A stretch of DNA of 64,000 nucleotides from Anaerolineae bacterium (lineage in GTDB: Bacteria; Chloroflexota; Anaerolineae; Anaerolineales; UBA4823), in NCBI GenBank assembly GCA_003327455.1, contig QOQU01000001.1:186001-250000 (forward strand), in the 5' to 3' direction. Every line of letters begins with the position of its first letter. Position 1 is the stretch's first letter. Under the pieces are notes generated by a model. It saw only the letters and a list, made by a program, of their open reading frames with translations, ran no database searches and had not been told where the DNA came from. The position numbers were made by a program, and so were the translations under genes. This document shows, piece by piece, positions 62,554 to 64,000 of the stretch.

Positions 62554-63030
62554 ATGCTCAAAAAAATCCTCTTGATCGGTGCCTTGCTTTTTCTCTTGCC
62601 TTTTCTATTGATCCAGTTCGTTCCTTACGGCAGAAACCATCGCAACCCTCCGGTGATCGCCGAACCGAACTGGGACAGTCCTCAAACCCGAGCCTATTTT
62701 TTTCGCGCCTGTGCAGATTGTCACAGCAACGAGACCGTCTGGCCGTGGTACTCCAATATCGCCCCGGTTTCCTGGTTGATCCAGCGGGATGTAGATGAGG
62801 GTCGCAAAGCCTTCAATATCTCGGAATGGGGCACAGGGAGAGAGAATGAAGGCGATGAAGCCGCCGAATTGGTGCAGAAAGGTGAGATGCCTCTCCCGAT
62901 TTACCTTCCTCTCCACCCTCAAGCACGCTTATCCCCTCAAGAGAAGCAAGAGTTCATTCAGGGGCTGAAAGCCACCTTTGGGAATGGAGAGTCAGAGGGG
63001 GTAGAATCTGAAAGCGAGGAAAACGATTGA
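62554..63030 (+). CDS. Haem-binding domain protein (single c-type CxxCH)
   Basis: 158 aa. An N-terminal signal/anchor helix ([20 protein letters not shown]) is followed by a haem_bd domain: [40 protein letters not shown] with the CxxCH haem site, and [40 protein letters not shown] completes the typical pattern. The protein should be a membrane-anchored mono-haem protein outside the cytoplasm. Its electron partner is unknown. The acidic tail is disordered. Confidence 0.9.
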   Translation: MLKKILLIGALLFLLPFLLIQFVPYGRNHRNPPVIAEPNWDSPQTRAYFFRACADCHSNETVWPWYSNIAPVSWLIQRDVDEGRKAFNISEWGTGRENEGDEAAELVQKGEMPLPIYLPLHPQARLSPQEKQEFIQGLKATFGNGESEGVESESEEND

Positions 63031-63104
63031 TCCCCCTTGCAGGCAAAGTGACCTGAAAAACTCTCCCTTTAGAGGAGCTATTTTTCAAAGGATAGAGAAA
63101 AGAG

Positions 63105-63132
63105 AGCGGGTCGAGGTGTCCCTCGACCCGCT
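63105..63132 (-). terminator. Intrinsic terminator of the glutamate dehydrogenase gene
   Basis: AGCGGGTCGAGG (63105-63116), 4-nt loop, CCTCGACCCGCT (63121-63132): a perfect 12-bp stem. Read leftward it is followed by the pyrimidine-rich CTCTTTTCTC. Confidence 0.85.
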
Positions 63133-63148
63133 GGCCAAAATCACTTCT

Positions 63149-64000
63149 TTATACCCAACCGCGCAACTGCATTGCTTTCACAACCCGATCAATGGCGACC
63201 ATGTAGGCTGCATCGCGCATGTAGACCTTCTCTTTTTCGCTCATTTCCAGGACGGCATGGAAAGCCTGGGTGAGCTTGGTGTCTAATTTTTGCAAGACCT
63301 CTTCCTTCGTCCAGTAGAAGTTCATATCGTTTTGGACGCTCTCAAAGTAGGAGGTGGTGACGCCACCGGCGTTGCAGAGGAAGTCCGGGATGTTAAAGAT
63401 GTTGTTCTGCTTGAAGAACTCATCTGCTTCGGGGGTGCAGGGCCCATTTGCGCCTTCAGCGACAATGCGCACGCGGCTGGACATCTTCTTAACGGTCTCC
63501 GCGTTGACCTGGCCTTCGAGCGCAGCCGGGATCAGGACATCGGCTTCTTTGCTGATCCATGCTCCGCCATCTTCTACCGTATACCCTGCGGCAACCGCTT
63601 TGTCTTTATCGATCGTGCCGTACTGGTCGGTGATGCTGAGCAGGAAGCGTGGATTGATCCCATCTTTGTGGCTGTAAGTATACGATGTTTTATCCTTGCG
63701 ATCCCAGCAGGAGACACAAGCCACCTTACCGCCCAGGATTTCCACAAACCCAATGGCAGCATATTGGGCAACATTGCCAAAGCCCTGGATCGCAGCCACA
63801 CACTTGGTTGGGTCCATCTTCAGGTGCTTCATCGCCTCGCGCACGCAGTAGATGACGCCATAGCCGGTGGCTTCCGTCCGGCCCTCTGAACCGCCACCTC
63901 CCAGAGGTTTACCTGTGAACACACCGGGCGTATATTGCCCAACCAGTTTGGAATATTCATCCATCATCCAGCCCATCATTTGGGGGGTTGTGCCAACATC
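63149..64000 (-). CDS. Glutamate (Glu/Leu/Phe/Val) dehydrogenase, C-terminal part
   Basis: The last 283 or so residues are present; the N-terminal catalytic segment lies beyond position 64000. Seen are FTGKPLGGGGSEGRTEATGY (the G-G-S-x-G-R-x-E-A-T signature), VAAIQGFGNVAQYAAIGFVE (NAD(P)-binding GxGNVA), ADVLIPAALEGQVNAETVKK and VAEGANGPCTPEADEFFKQN, then PDFLCNAGGVTTSYFESVQN. It interconverts glutamate and 2-oxoglutarate with NAD(P)H. The 'WDRKDKTSYTYSHKDGINPR' segment is somewhat unusual after the Rossmann beta-2 strand and does not decide the coenzyme. An intrinsic terminator follows. Confidence 0.95.
   Translation of the reverse strand, partial: DVGTTPQMMGWMMDEYSKLVGQYTPGVFTGKPLGGGGSEGRTEATGYGVIYCVREAMKHLKMDPTKCVAAIQGFGNVAQYAAIGFVEILGGKVACVSCWDRKDKTSYTYSHKDGINPRFLLSITDQYGTIDKDKAVAAGYTVEDGGAWISKEADVLIPAALEGQVNAETVKKMSSRVRIVAEGANGPCTPEADEFFKQNNIFNIPDFLCNAGGVTTSYFESVQNDMNFYWTKEEVLQKLDTKLTQAFHAVLEMSEKEKVYMRDAAYMVAIDRVVKAMQLRGWV

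Overview
The window looks like a chromosomal segment of an anaerobic or facultatively anaerobic member of the Chloroflexota, most likely Anaerolineae-like. This is inferred from the gene mix (corrinoid methyltransferases, FeoABC, Met-cycle genes, many Thr/Pro-rich or TPR envelope proteins, a LexA with a GAAC-N4-GTTC operator) and not from a marker gene; no rRNA or tRNA gene is present. Gene density is high, with short spacers and frequent ATGA overlaps.

Layout. 1-9.3 kb: a corrinoid-dependent C1 (O-demethylase-like) locus. A GntR regulator and a cut-off corrinoid protein run leftward. A rightward operon carries DUF1638, a ferredoxin/ASKHA corrinoid activator, a pterin-dependent methyltransferase, a corrinoid protein, two URO-D-fold methyltransferases and an MFS carrier. 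A consensus promoter in the divergent gap carries an ACTTC-type palindrome exactly between its -35 and -10. 9.3-19 kb: cupin, a truncated mtnA, a lytic transglycosylase lipoprotein, a YbaK-type deacylase, CorA, a class II aldolase, a coiled-coil nuclease, an adenosine-kinase-like PfkB and S-adenosylhomocysteine hydrolase. 19-29 kb: a strongly promoted secreted protein of unknown function, a TPR lipoprotein, LspA, a GH43-like anchored protein, feoABC with a DtxR-type regulator, an extracellular nuclease and lexA. 29-36 kb: GH1 glycosidase, GNAT, subtilisin, GT39-like protein. 36-47 kb: a PAS/GAF/HD-GYP protein, a DUF2680-RR-HK-HtrA envelope-stress operon, SurE, IMPase, a receiver protein, a LysM protein. 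47-58.6 kb: acyl-CoA dehydrogenase, a GT-C-like membrane protein, a PEPCK/HPr-kinase-like P-loop protein, a site-2 protease with a structured leader, cystathionine gamma-synthase, PucR, aldo/keto reductase. 58.9-64 kb: a selenocysteine peroxiredoxin, toxin-antitoxin genes beside an attC-like motif, a methyltransferase, a haem-binding protein and glutamate dehydrogenase (cut off by the window end).

The two most notable signals lie outside ordinary gene calls. (1) Upstream of the cystathionine gamma-synthase gene, an unannotated 38-codon leader ORF holds the run Met-Met-Met-Gly-Met-Met-Met. It is followed by an intrinsic terminator, and a 10-nt segment of the leader is perfectly complementary to the terminator loop and arm. 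This has every part of a methionine-specific ribosome-mediated attenuator. (2) The peroxiredoxin gene has an in-frame TGA exactly at the peroxidatic cysteine, and 11 nt later a hairpin with a GGUC apical loop, as expected for a bacterial SECIS element. A consistent theme is methyl-group and sulfur metabolism: methyl transfer from methoxylated or methylated compounds to tetrahydrofolate, SAH recycling, methionine synthesis and a decayed methionine-salvage gene.
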